NCBI RefSeq assembly: GCF_964253035.1
Contig: NZ_CAXUQL020000001.1
Location: 5,022,001 to 5,086,000, forward strand
DNA from: Pseudorhodoferax sp032153935
Lineage (GTDB): Bacteria > Pseudomonadota > Gammaproteobacteria > Burkholderiales > Burkholderiaceae_C
Reading direction: 5' to 3'
DNA: 64,000 bases
Shown: piece by piece, positions 48,536 through 55,725 of the stretch
How positions within the stretch are numbered: the first letter of the stretch is position 1
Layout: each line of letters opens with the position of its first letter
Program-made: the position numbers and the translations under genes
The notes under the pieces: model-generated
What the model was told of the DNA's origin: nothing
What the model saw: the letters and a program-made list of their open reading frames with translations, nothing else
Database searches by the model: none

Positions 48536-49447
48536 TCAGGTCAGCTGGAAATTGCGCGGCTGCGGCTGCGCCGGCCCATCGCTGCGGCCCAGGCTTTCGA
48601 GCACGGCGGTCTCGATGGTCCAGCACAGGGTGTCCAGGGCCAGGTCATTGGCAGCCATGCCGAAAGGCTCCTCGATCTCCGAACCGAGCGCCTCCAGCGC
48701 GAAGAAGGTGTAGGCGATGAAGGCCACGATCACGGGCGTCATGGGACCGATCGCGTCGACCAGTCCGAACGGCAGCAGCAGCACGTAGCTGTAGATGGTG
48801 CGGTGGATGATCACGCTGTAGGTGAACGGGATCGGCGTGCCGGCGATGCGCTCGCAACCACCCAGCGCATTGCCCAACTGGGCCAGCGGCTGCTCCAGCA
48901 CGGGCACCAGCGGCGCAGCCACCCTGCCCTGCGCACGCATGTCGCCCAGCCACTCGCCGGCCATCTGCAGCAGCATGGCGGCCGGAAAGCGCGCCGCCGC
49001 CACACGCGCGACCTCTTCGGGCGGCAGCAAACGCGCCAGGTCGGCCGTCGCGTCGCTGCGGCGCAGCTGGTGGCGCAGCGCATGGGCCAGCGCGATGAGC
49101 CGGCGTGCCAGCACCGGCACGTGTTCGGGGCCGTCGACCAGGGTCAGCGCGTGGCGCATGGCGGCGCGGCACTCGACCAGCAGCGTGCCCCACAGCACGC
49201 GCGCCTCCCACCAGCGGCTGTAGCTGGTGCCGTTGCGAAAGCCCAGGAAGATGGCCAGCGTGAGCCCGATCAGCGAGAACGGCACGAAGTTCAGCGGGAT
49301 CTTCCACTGCAGCACCTGGCCGTGCAGCACGGTCACGCCGATGGCAAAGGCCAGCGCGCACAGCAACTGCGGCAGGATCAGGTGGAGGATGGAGCCATGC
49401 CGCACGAACAGCAGGTGCAGCCAATGGGGACGGGGGCGGACGATCAT
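48536..49447 (-). CDS. Bestrophin-family (UPF0187) membrane protein
   Basis: A 303-residue bacterial bestrophin homologue, probably an ion channel. Hydrophobic segments lie at about residues 17-40 and 52-68 and twice near 225-265. Diagnostic sequences are IPLNFVPFSLIGLTLAIFLGFRNGTSYSRWWEARVLWG (residues 48-86) and VIAYTF-like VAFIAYTFFALEALGSEIEEPFG. The ATG at 49447 (MIVRPRPHWL) begins the conserved part. It is divergent from pdxH with a 64-base gap. Bacterial bestrophins conduct cations or anions; selectivity is not predictable. Confidence 0.92.
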   Translation of the reverse strand: MIVRPRPHWLHLLFVRHGSILHLILPQLLCALAFAIGVTVLHGQVLQWKIPLNFVPFSLIGLTLAIFLGFRNGTSYSRWWEARVLWGTLLVECRAAMRHALTLVDGPEHVPVLARRLIALAHALRHQLRRSDATADLARLLPPEEVARVAAARFPAAMLLQMAGEWLGDMRAQGRVAAPLVPVLEQPLAQLGNALGGCERIAGTPIPFTYSVIIHRTIYSYVLLLPFGLVDAIGPMTPVIVAFIAYTFFALEALGSEIEEPFGMAANDLALDTLCWTIETAVLESLGRSDGPAQPQPRNFQLT

Positions 49448-49511
49448 CGCAGGGCAAACGGAAGGCGCAGGGCCGGCATGGTACGCGCCGGGCGCTGCAC
49501 AATCCGGGCCC

Positions 49512-50159
49512 ATGAGCGAACTCCAGACCTCCATCGCCGCACTGCGCAAGAGCTACGAACGGGCCGAACTCGACGAATCGGCTTCGCATGCCGACCCGTT
49601 GCAGCAGTTCGACCAGTGGCTCAGCGAAGCCATCGCGGCCCAGGTGCCCGAACCCAACGCCATGACGCTGGCCACGGTGGGCAGCGACCTGCGCCCGTCC
49701 ACGCGCATCGTGCTCATCAAGGGCTACGACGCACGCGGCCTGGTCTTCTACACCAACTACGAGAGCCGCAAGGGCCAGGAGCTGGCCGGCAACCCGTATG
49801 CGGCGCTGCAGTTCCACTGGGTCGAGCTCGAACGCGTGGTGCGCATCGAGGGCGTGGTCGAGAAGACCAGCGCGGCCGAGAGCGATGCCTATTACGACAG
49901 CCGCCCGCTGGACTCGCGCATCGGCGCCTGGGCCAGCCCACAGAGCCAGGTGATCTCCGGCCGCGGCGTGCTGGTGGCCAACGCCGCCAGGTACGGTGCG
50001 CAGTTCCTGCTCAAGCCGCCGCGCCCGCCGCACTGGGGCGGCTACCGCCTGGTGCCCACCGCATGGCAGTTCTGGCAGGGCCGCAAGAGCCGGCTGCACG
50101 ACCGCCTGAACTACCGGCAGGACGGCGGCGGCTGGGTGCGCGAGCGGCTCGCCCCCTGA
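49512..50159 (+). CDS. pdxH: Pyridoxamine/pyridoxine 5'-phosphate oxidase
   Basis: A 215-residue FMN-dependent oxidase making pyridoxal 5'-phosphate. PNAMTLATVGSDLRPSTRIVLIKGYDARGLVFYTNYESRKG (about residues 48-88), then QFHWVELERVVRIEG, then the PLP-site SRPLDSRIGAWAS, and the C-terminal FWQGRKSRLHDRLNY match throughout. The length is normal. It stands alone between a divergent bestrophin and the rbsB1 operon. Confidence 0.98.
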   Translation: MSELQTSIAALRKSYERAELDESASHADPLQQFDQWLSEAIAAQVPEPNAMTLATVGSDLRPSTRIVLIKGYDARGLVFYTNYESRKGQELAGNPYAALQFHWVELERVVRIEGVVEKTSAAESDAYYDSRPLDSRIGAWASPQSQVISGRGVLVANAARYGAQFLLKPPRPPHWGGYRLVPTAWQFWQGRKSRLHDRLNYRQDGGGWVRERLAP

Positions 50160-50206
50160 AGGCCACGCCCTAACCTCTTGTAACCATCTCGCGGGAAACC
50201 ACCGAT

Positions 50207-50231
50207 CGCAAACGTTTGCGCAAACGTTTTG
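50207..50231. promoter_or_regulatory. LacI-type operator pair upstream of rbsB1
   Basis: CGCAAACGTTTGCG at 50207-50220 is a perfect palindrome of LacI/GalR (RbsR) type. It is followed by an imperfect copy (CGCAAACGTTTTGG) starting 11 bases later. The pair overlaps the inferred -35 box and the spacer, so bound repressor would block the polymerase. Confidence 0.8.
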
Positions 50232-50244
50232 GTGTTCCTATATT
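50216..50244 (+). promoter_or_regulatory. Inferred sigma-70 promoter of rbsB1
   Basis: TTGCGC (50216-50221), 17 bases, TATATT (50239-50244). The same pair and spacing recur upstream of rbsB2, which supports the assignment. Confidence 0.65.
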
Positions 50245-50283
50245 GGCGGCCTCCCTCAACGCATCACAACAGGAGTCCACCCC

Positions 50284-51221
50284 ATGCGTTCGACCCGCCG
50301 CACCCTTTCCACCGCGCTGGCCCTGGCCGGCCTGCTGGTTGCCGCGCCCTCGTGGGCCCAGAGCCCGCCCAAGGTGGCCCTGGTCATGAAGTCGCTGGCC
50401 AACGAGTTCTTCCTGACCATGGAGGAAGGCGCCAAGGCCCACCAGAAGGCCAACGCCAAGCAGTACACGCTGTTGGCCAACGGCATCAAGGACGAGACCG
50501 ACGCGGCCGCCCAGATCCGCATCGTCGAGCAGATGGTGGCCCAGAAGGTCGATGCCTTGGTCATCGCCCCGGCCGACTCCAAGGCCCTGGTGCCGGCCAT
50601 CAAGGCGGCCGCCGACAAGGGCGTGCTGGTCGTCAACATCGACAACCGGCTGGACGAGGCGGCGCTCAAGGAGAAGGGCCTGCAAGTGCCCTTCGTGGGT
50701 CCGGATAACCGCGCAGGCGCCAAGCTGGTGGGCGATGCGCTGGCCAAGACGCTCAAGGCGGGCGACAAGGTGGGCATCATCGAAGGCGTGTCCACCACCT
50801 TCAATGCGCAGCAGCGCACGCTGGGCTACCAGGACGCGATGAAGGCCGCCGGCATCACGGTGGTGGGCGTGCAATCGGGCCAGTGGGAGATCGACAAGGG
50901 CAACCAGGTGGCCTCCAGCATGCTGCGCGAGCACCCGGACCTCAAAGCCCTGCTGGCGGGCAACGACTCGATGGCGCTGGGCGCCGTCGCCGCCGTAAAG
51001 GCCGCCGGCAAGACCGGCAAGGTGGCCGTGGTGGGCTACGACAACATCAGCGCCATCAAGCCCATGCTGAAAGACGGGCGCGTGCTGGCCACGGCCGACC
51101 AGTTCGCCGCCAAGCAGGCGGTGTTCGGCATCGAGACTGCTCTCAAGGCCCTGGCCGCCAAGACGCCGCAAGCGGGCATGCCGGCGGAGATCAAGACCGA
51201 CGTGGTGCTCGTGACCAAGGA
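50284..51221 (+). repeat. Inverted repeat, left arm (rbsB1)
   Basis: Pairs with 57270-58207 in opposite orientation. By direct base comparison there are five substitutions: two at residue 19, one at the codon following ATG in the GAG/GAA site near 50424, and one each at 50553 and 50557. Bases 50558-51221 are identical (664 bases). Similarity stops abruptly four codons before the stop. About 115 bases upstream are also similar but much more diverged. Confidence 0.95.
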
Positions 51222-51231
51222 TTCCAAATGA
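50284..51231 (+). CDS. rbsB: Ribose-type ABC transporter substrate-binding protein (copy 1)
   Basis: A 315-residue periplasmic sugar-binding protein (type I fold). A signal peptide (MRSTRRTLSTALALAGLLVAAPSWAQ) precedes SPPKVALVMKSLANEFF, ALVIAPADSKALVPAIKAA, NIDNRLD and AGNDSMALGAVAAV. It is the inverted twin of the gene at 57260-58207: the proteins differ only at residue 19 (Val here, Ala there), and the DNA differs at five positions until the last four codons. An AGGAG box precedes the ATG. It is followed by a coupled nucleoside hydrolase gene rather than by permease genes, so it must use the RbsAC encoded by the facing operon. Confidence 0.96.
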   Translation: MRSTRRTLSTALALAGLLVAAPSWAQSPPKVALVMKSLANEFFLTMEEGAKAHQKANAKQYTLLANGIKDETDAAAQIRIVEQMVAQKVDALVIAPADSKALVPAIKAAADKGVLVVNIDNRLDEAALKEKGLQVPFVGPDNRAGAKLVGDALAKTLKAGDKVGIIEGVSTTFNAQQRTLGYQDAMKAAGITVVGVQSGQWEIDKGNQVASSMLREHPDLKALLAGNDSMALGAVAAVKAAGKTGKVAVVGYDNISAIKPMLKDGRVLATADQFAAKQAVFGIETALKALAAKTPQAGMPAEIKTDVVLVTKDSK

Positions 51232-52370
51232 AGGGGCCGAACATGCAACGGCGTACCTTCGGGGCCCTGCTGGCCGGCATGGCGCTGGCGCTGCAAGGCT
51301 GTGGCGGTGGTGACGACGATGGCGACAAGCCGCGCAAGATCATCATCGACAGCGACTACAACACCATGAGCGACGATGGCCAGTTGGGCGTGATGGCCGC
51401 GCAGCTGCAGGCCCAGGGCAAGCTGCAGGTGCTGGGCATCAGCGTGGTGTCGGGCAACAAGTGGCTGGACCAGGGCGTGGTGGAAGCGCTGAAATCCATG
51501 GAGCGCCTGGGCATGGGCCAGCGCATCCCCGTCTACGCGGGCGAGAACTACGCGCTCTCGCACGACTGGGCCACCATCGAGCAGGAAATCGCGGCCGGCG
51601 CCGAGAACGACGGCTACTACGGCGCCTGGAGCGTGCAGAAGACGGCACCGACCGCAGCCGAACTGGTCGCGCCGTCGGATGGTTTCGCGACCAGCACGCA
51701 GCTGCAATCCAAGCACGCGGTGGACTTCCTGATCGACACCATCAAGGCCAACCCGCGCGAGGTCACCATACTGGCCATCGGCCCGCTGACCAACATCGCC
51801 AAGGCCATGCGCAAGGCGCCCGAGATCGTGCCGCTGATCCAGCAGATCATCTACATGGGCGGGGCCGTGCACGTGCCGGGCAACACCACCAAGACGGCCG
51901 AGTTCAACTGGTGGTTCGACCCCGAGGCCGCGCAGTACGTGGTGCGCCAGCCGGTGCCGCAGGTGGTGGTGCCACTGGACGTGACCGACACCGTGCAGCT
52001 GACCACGCCCATCTACAACCGCATCGCGCACGCCGCGCGGGAGACCGCCGTCACCAAGCAGTTCAAGGAAGTCATGGGCCCGGGCTTCAACGGCATCGGC
52101 TTCGAAGGCGACCCAAACTACGAGCTGGACGTCTGGGACACGCTGACCATCGCCTACCTGCTCGATCCCACCTACGCCACCGAGGTCAGCGAGGAGTACG
52201 TGGACGTGGTCAACGCCCCCGGCCAGGCCAACAATGGCCAGTCCATCGGCTATGCCACGCAACCGGCCGGCGCCACGCTGCAGAAGATGAAGGTGGTGAA
52301 GAAGTTCGACAACGCCCGCTTCTTCGAGTTGTATGTGGACCTGCTGACGCGGCCGGTGCCGATTCCCTGA
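51228..52370 (+). CDS. Lipoprotein nucleoside hydrolase (inosine-uridine preferring family)
   Basis: A 380-residue nucleoside hydrolase splitting ribonucleosides to base and ribose. A lipoprotein signal (QRRTFGALLAGMALALQGC, lipobox Cys about residue 25) precedes the catalytic domain. IIIDSDYNTMSDDGQLGVMAA carries the Asp cluster, slightly altered from the usual DxDxxxDD. ILAIGPLTNIAKAM, IIYMGGAV, AEFNWWFDPEAA and ELDVWDTLTIAYLLD match the rest of the calcium site and active site. Export to the periplasm is unusual; most are cytoplasmic. The ATG at 51228 overlaps the rbsB1 stop (ATGA); an ATG at 51243 with AAGGGG upstream is nearly as good. Its product ribose would be picked up by RbsB. Confidence 0.9.
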   Translation: MKGPNMQRRTFGALLAGMALALQGCGGGDDDGDKPRKIIIDSDYNTMSDDGQLGVMAAQLQAQGKLQVLGISVVSGNKWLDQGVVEALKSMERLGMGQRIPVYAGENYALSHDWATIEQEIAAGAENDGYYGAWSVQKTAPTAAELVAPSDGFATSTQLQSKHAVDFLIDTIKANPREVTILAIGPLTNIAKAMRKAPEIVPLIQQIIYMGGAVHVPGNTTKTAEFNWWFDPEAAQYVVRQPVPQVVVPLDVTDTVQLTTPIYNRIAHAARETAVTKQFKEVMGPGFNGIGFEGDPNYELDVWDTLTIAYLLDPTYATEVSEEYVDVVNAPGQANNGQSIGYATQPAGATLQKMKVVKKFDNARFFELYVDLLTRPVPIP

Positions 52371-52378
52371 AGCCGCAG

Positions 52379-52400
52379 GCGCCGCGCGCTGGCGCGGTGC
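52379..52400. terminator. GC-rich hairpin between convergent operons
   Basis: A nine-base-pair stem (CCGCGC/GCGCGG core, loop GCTG) in the 33-base gap between the nucleoside hydrolase and rbsD stops. There is no T-run on either side, so intrinsic termination is doubtful. Confidence 0.35.
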
Positions 52401-52403
52401 CCC

Positions 52404-52796
52404 TCAAAACGCCACGCCCGCGTACAGCAGCACGTTGGCGTACGGCGTGCACTCGCCGGTGCGCACCATGGCCTTGGCGGCCCGGCACAGCTGCTTGAAC
52501 TGCGCATGCGACACCTGTTCGGGCGCCAGCGGCAGCGCCGCGCTCCAGGCCGGGCGTTGCAGGCCATCCACACCGCAGGCCTCCCGCGCAATGACGGCCC
52601 GCTCGACCTGCAGTTCGCTGAGCACGGCGTCCAGCACCTCGGTGAAGCGCGGCACGCCGCGCGCGACCGCCAGGTCGATGCGCAGCGGCCCGGCCGGGAT
52701 CGGCAGGCCGGCATCGCCGATCACGAGCAGGTCGCCATGGCCCATGCCAGCGATGACCTGCGAGAGTTCTGCGTGCAGCAAGGCGCTTCGTTTCAT
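52404..52796 (-). CDS. rbsD: D-ribose pyranase
   Basis: A 130-residue RbsD/FucU-family protein that interconverts ribopyranose and ribofuranose, supplying the form RbsK uses. MKRSALLHAELSQVIAGMGHGDLLVIGDAGLPIP at the N-terminus holds the conserved His20 and Asp residues; the C-terminus CTPYANVLLYAGVAF holds the active Tyr. It starts inside the rbsK stop (ATGA). It is the last gene of the rbs operon. Confidence 0.97.
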   Translation of the reverse strand: MKRSALLHAELSQVIAGMGHGDLLVIGDAGLPIPAGPLRIDLAVARGVPRFTEVLDAVLSELQVERAVIAREACGVDGLQRPAWSAALPLAPEQVSHAQFKQLCRAAKAMVRTGECTPYANVLLYAGVAF

Positions 52797-53734
52797 GGCA
52801 ACTCCTTCGCCGCGGGCGGCATGGCCTGGGCATCGACCTCGCGCGCCATCGGGATCGCCACCTGCGCGCCCACGCGCGTCACGCAGACGGCGGCCGCGCG
52901 CACGCCGCGCGCCACAGCCTCGGCCAGGCCCTGGCCGCGGGCCAGCGCCACGGCCAGCGCGCCGGCAAAGGTGTCGCCCGCCGCCGTAGTGTCGACGGCC
53001 TGCACATGTGGCGCGGGCTGCCAGCGGCAGCCGACCTGCTCCACCGTGACGGCGCCCTGCGCTCCCAGCGTCACGACCACGCGCGCGACGCCGCGCGCAC
53101 GCAGCAGCTGGCCGGCGGCGGCGGCCTCTTGGGGTGTCGTCACCGCGCAGCCGGCATAGGCTGCGGCCTCGAGCTCGTTGACCACCAGCGTGTCCAGCTG
53201 CGGCCACAGGCTGTCGGGCAGCGGCTGCATGGGCGAGGGATTGAGCAGCACCGGGCAGCCGGCGCGGTACGCCGCGGCCACGGCCGCCAGCACCACGGCC
53301 AGCGGCGATTCGAGCTGCGTGACGAAGAACTGCGCACCGCGCAGCTGCTGCGCCAGCACGGCCGCGTCCGCCTGCAGCGCGGCATTGGCGCCGGGCAGCA
53401 CGACGATGCGGTTCTGCGCCGAATCCTCCAGCATCACGAGCGCGCGGCCGGTCGGCTCCTGCGGATCGACCTGCAGCGCGTCGAGCGCGATGCCGTCCTG
53501 CACCAGCGCGTCGCGCAGCGCCCGGCCGTCGGCATCGTCGCCGATGCGCGCCAGCAGCCGCACGCTGGCACCCTGCCGCGCACAGCTGACGGCCTGGTTG
53601 CCGCCCTTGCCACCGGGCAGCAGCACCAGCGAATGGCCGATCAGCGTCTCGCCGGCCTGCGGCGCGCGCGGCACGCGCAGCAGCAGGTCCATGTTGAGGC
53701 TGCCCAACACCAGGATCTGAGGTGCGCTCCTCAT
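52793..53734 (-). CDS. rbsK: Ribokinase
   Basis: A 313-residue PfkB-family kinase forming ribose 5-phosphate. VLGSLNMDLLLRVPRAPQAGET, LLPGGKGGNQAVSCARQGA, LLNPSPMQPLP, VVTLGAQGAV and the catalytic DTTAAGDTFAGALAVAL are all visible. Its start overlaps rbsR by four bases and its stop overlaps rbsD by four bases. The open frame continues far upstream, through rbsR and rbsC in another phase, and is not coding there. Confidence 0.97.
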   Translation of the reverse strand: MRSAPQILVLGSLNMDLLLRVPRAPQAGETLIGHSLVLLPGGKGGNQAVSCARQGASVRLLARIGDDADGRALRDALVQDGIALDALQVDPQEPTGRALVMLEDSAQNRIVVLPGANAALQADAAVLAQQLRGAQFFVTQLESPLAVVLAAVAAAYRAGCPVLLNPSPMQPLPDSLWPQLDTLVVNELEAAAYAGCAVTTPQEAAAAGQLLRARGVARVVVTLGAQGAVTVEQVGCRWQPAPHVQAVDTTAAGDTFAGALAVALARGQGLAEAVARGVRAAAVCVTRVGAQVAIPMAREVDAQAMPPAAKELP

Positions 53735-54741
53735 GCCACGGTTCCCCGGTACGGCGCGGTCGAGGCGCGCACGCGCAGCTCGGGCTGCAGCACGACCTTG
53801 CGCACGTCCTGCCGGCGCCCCTCGATGCGCTCGAGCAGCATGTCCACCGCCATCGCGGCGATGCGCTGCTTGGGCTGGGCCACGGTGGTCAATGGCGGGC
53901 AGGCGAAGCGGGCCAGCTCGATGTCGTCGAAGCCGACCAGCGAAAGCTCGTCGGGCACGGCCACGCCGCACTCGTGCGCGGCGCACAGCGCGCCGATGGC
54001 CATCAGGTCGTTGGCGACGAAGACGGCGCTGGGCCGCGGCGTGCGCCGCAGGATGGCGTGCATGGCGGCATAGCCGCCCTCGCTCGTGAAGTCGCCCGGC
54101 TGCAGCAGCCCGGCACTCGGCAGGCCCAGGCCGGCCAGCGCCAGGCGCCAGCCCTCGGCGCGCTGCTCGGCCGTGGCCACGCCGGCCGGCCCGCCGATGC
54201 AGGCGATGCGCCGGTGGCCCAGCGCCGTGAGGTGCTGCACCGCCAGCAGCGCGCCCTGCATGTGGGCCGTCTCCACCAGGTCGCAGGGCAAGGTATCGAT
54301 CTCGCGGTCGACCATGACGGTGGGCATGCGCAGGCCGGCCAGCAGCGCGGGCAGGGCCGGGTCTTCGCCGGAGGACACCACGATGAGGCCGTCCACGCGC
54401 CGCTCGGCCAGCACCTGCAGCACCATGCCCTGGCGGCGCGGCTCGTCGTCGGTGTTGCACAGCACCAGGTTGTAGCCGGCGCCGAAGCAGCGGTCCTCGA
54501 TGCCGCGCACGATCTCGGCGAAGTACGGGTTCGAGCTGTTCGGGATCAGCATGCCCAGCGTGTTGGTGGCGCTGCGCTGCAGGCTGCGCGCCACCGCGCT
54601 GGGCACGTAGCCCAGCTCGCGGATGGCCTGCTCCACGCGATTGCGGCCCTGCTCGCTGACGAAGCGGGTCTTGTTGACCACGTGCGAGACGGTGGTCACC
54701 GACACGTTGGCGTGGCGCGCCACGTCCTTGATGGTGGCCAC
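53731..54741 (-). CDS. rbsR: LacI-family ribose operon repressor
   Basis: A 336-residue repressor. The N-terminal helix-turn-helix ATIKDVARHANVSVTTVSHVVNKTRFVSEQGRNRVEQAIRELGY (residues 2-45) contains the hinge; AHMQGALL..., ALGHRRIACIGGP, and LSLVGFDDIELARFACPPLTTV follow from the sugar-binding core. It is inside the operon rather than beside it, so its own synthesis rises on induction. The CGCAAACGTTTGCG sites before rbsB1 and rbsB2 are the obvious targets. Confidence 0.95.
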   Translation of the reverse strand: MATIKDVARHANVSVTTVSHVVNKTRFVSEQGRNRVEQAIRELGYVPSAVARSLQRSATNTLGMLIPNSSNPYFAEIVRGIEDRCFGAGYNLVLCNTDDEPRRQGMVLQVLAERRVDGLIVVSSGEDPALPALLAGLRMPTVMVDREIDTLPCDLVETAHMQGALLAVQHLTALGHRRIACIGGPAGVATAEQRAEGWRLALAGLGLPSAGLLQPGDFTSEGGYAAMHAILRRTPRPSAVFVANDLMAIGALCAAHECGVAVPDELSLVGFDDIELARFACPPLTTVAQPKQRIAAMAVDMLLERIEGRRQDVRKVVLQPELRVRASTAPYRGTVA

Positions 54742-54744
54742 GCC

Positions 54745-55725
54745 TCAGGCCCTCGCGGCGCGCCGCTGGCGCAGCGTGTCGACGATCACCGCCACCACGA
54801 TCACGCAGCCCGTGATGATGCGTTTGCTGGGCTCGCTGGCGCCGACCTGGGCCAGGCCGGCCTCCAGCACCGCGATGATCAGCACGCCGATGAAGGTGGT
54901 CACCACCGAGCCGCGCCCGCCCATCAGGCTGGTGCCGCCGATGACCACGGCGGCGATCACGCGCAGCTCCATGCCCTGGCCGGCGTTCGGGTCGGCCGCC
55001 TCCATGCGCGCGGCCTGCATGAGGCCGGCCAGGCCAGCCAGCAGGCCGGTCAGCGTGAACACGGCGATGCGCACCGGCCGCGGGTCCACGCCGGCCAGGC
55101 GCATGGCCTCCTCGTTGGTGCCGATGCCCACCACGCTGCGGCCGAACACGGTGCGCGTGAGCACCAGCTGGCCGACGACCACCAACAGCACCGCGATCAG
55201 GAAGGCCACCGACACGCCGCCGAGCAGCGGCGCGGCCAGGCCGGCGATGCGATCGCCCACGTACTGCGTGCGCGAGCCGGTGACCAGGTAGGCCGAGCCG
55301 CGCACCACCTCCAGCATGCCCAGCGAGACGATGAAGGACGGCAGCCGCCAGGCCACCGACACCGAGCCCAGCACCAGGCCGCACAGCGCACCTGCGGCCA
55401 GGCCCAGCAGCGCCGCGGCCAGCGGCGTCCAGCCCCACTGCAGCACGGCCATCGCGCTGAGTGCCGCACTCAGTGCCAGCACGGAGCCGACCGACAGGTC
55501 GATGCCCGCGATGATCAGCACGAAGGTCATGCCGACCGCCATCACCGCCAGCGCCGGGATCTCGTTGACGATGGCGACGAAGGTGTCGGTGGTGAAGAAG
55601 TATTCGCTGAGGCTGCTGAACAGCGCCACCATGCCGACCAGAACGACGGCCAGCCCGAGGTAGGTGCCGAGCTGGGCGCTCAGGCCGCTGCGCGGTGCGG
55701 AGTTGGGGGAGATGGTGGCACTCAT
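54745..55725 (-). CDS. rbsC: Ribose ABC transporter permease
   Basis: A 326-residue inner-membrane permease with about eight to ten hydrophobic segments. Family motifs are ALAVMAVGMTFVLIIAGIDLSVGSVLALSAALSAM (residues 58-94), LPSFIVSLGMLEVVRGSAYLVTGSRT, GIGTNEEAMRLAGVDPRPVRI and IAAVVIGGTSLMGGRGSVVTTFIG. It starts within the rbsA stop and ends three bases before rbsR. It is the only permease for both RbsB copies in the window. Confidence 0.97.
   Translation of the reverse strand: MSATISPNSAPRSGLSAQLGTYLGLAVVLVGMVALFSSLSEYFFTTDTFVAIVNEIPALAVMAVGMTFVLIIAGIDLSVGSVLALSAALSAMAVLQWGWTPLAAALLGLAAGALCGLVLGSVSVAWRLPSFIVSLGMLEVVRGSAYLVTGSRTQYVGDRIAGLAAPLLGGVSVAFLIAVLLVVVGQLVLTRTVFGRSVVGIGTNEEAMRLAGVDPRPVRIAVFTLTGLLAGLAGLMQAARMEAADPNAGQGMELRVIAAVVIGGTSLMGGRGSVVTTFIGVLIIAVLEAGLAQVGASEPSKRIITGCVIVVAVIVDTLRQRRAARA

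Noticed and set aside
52379..52400. Strong bidirectional terminator between the facing operons
   Set aside because: The stem is good, but neither strand has a T-run after it, so I list it only as a weak candidate.
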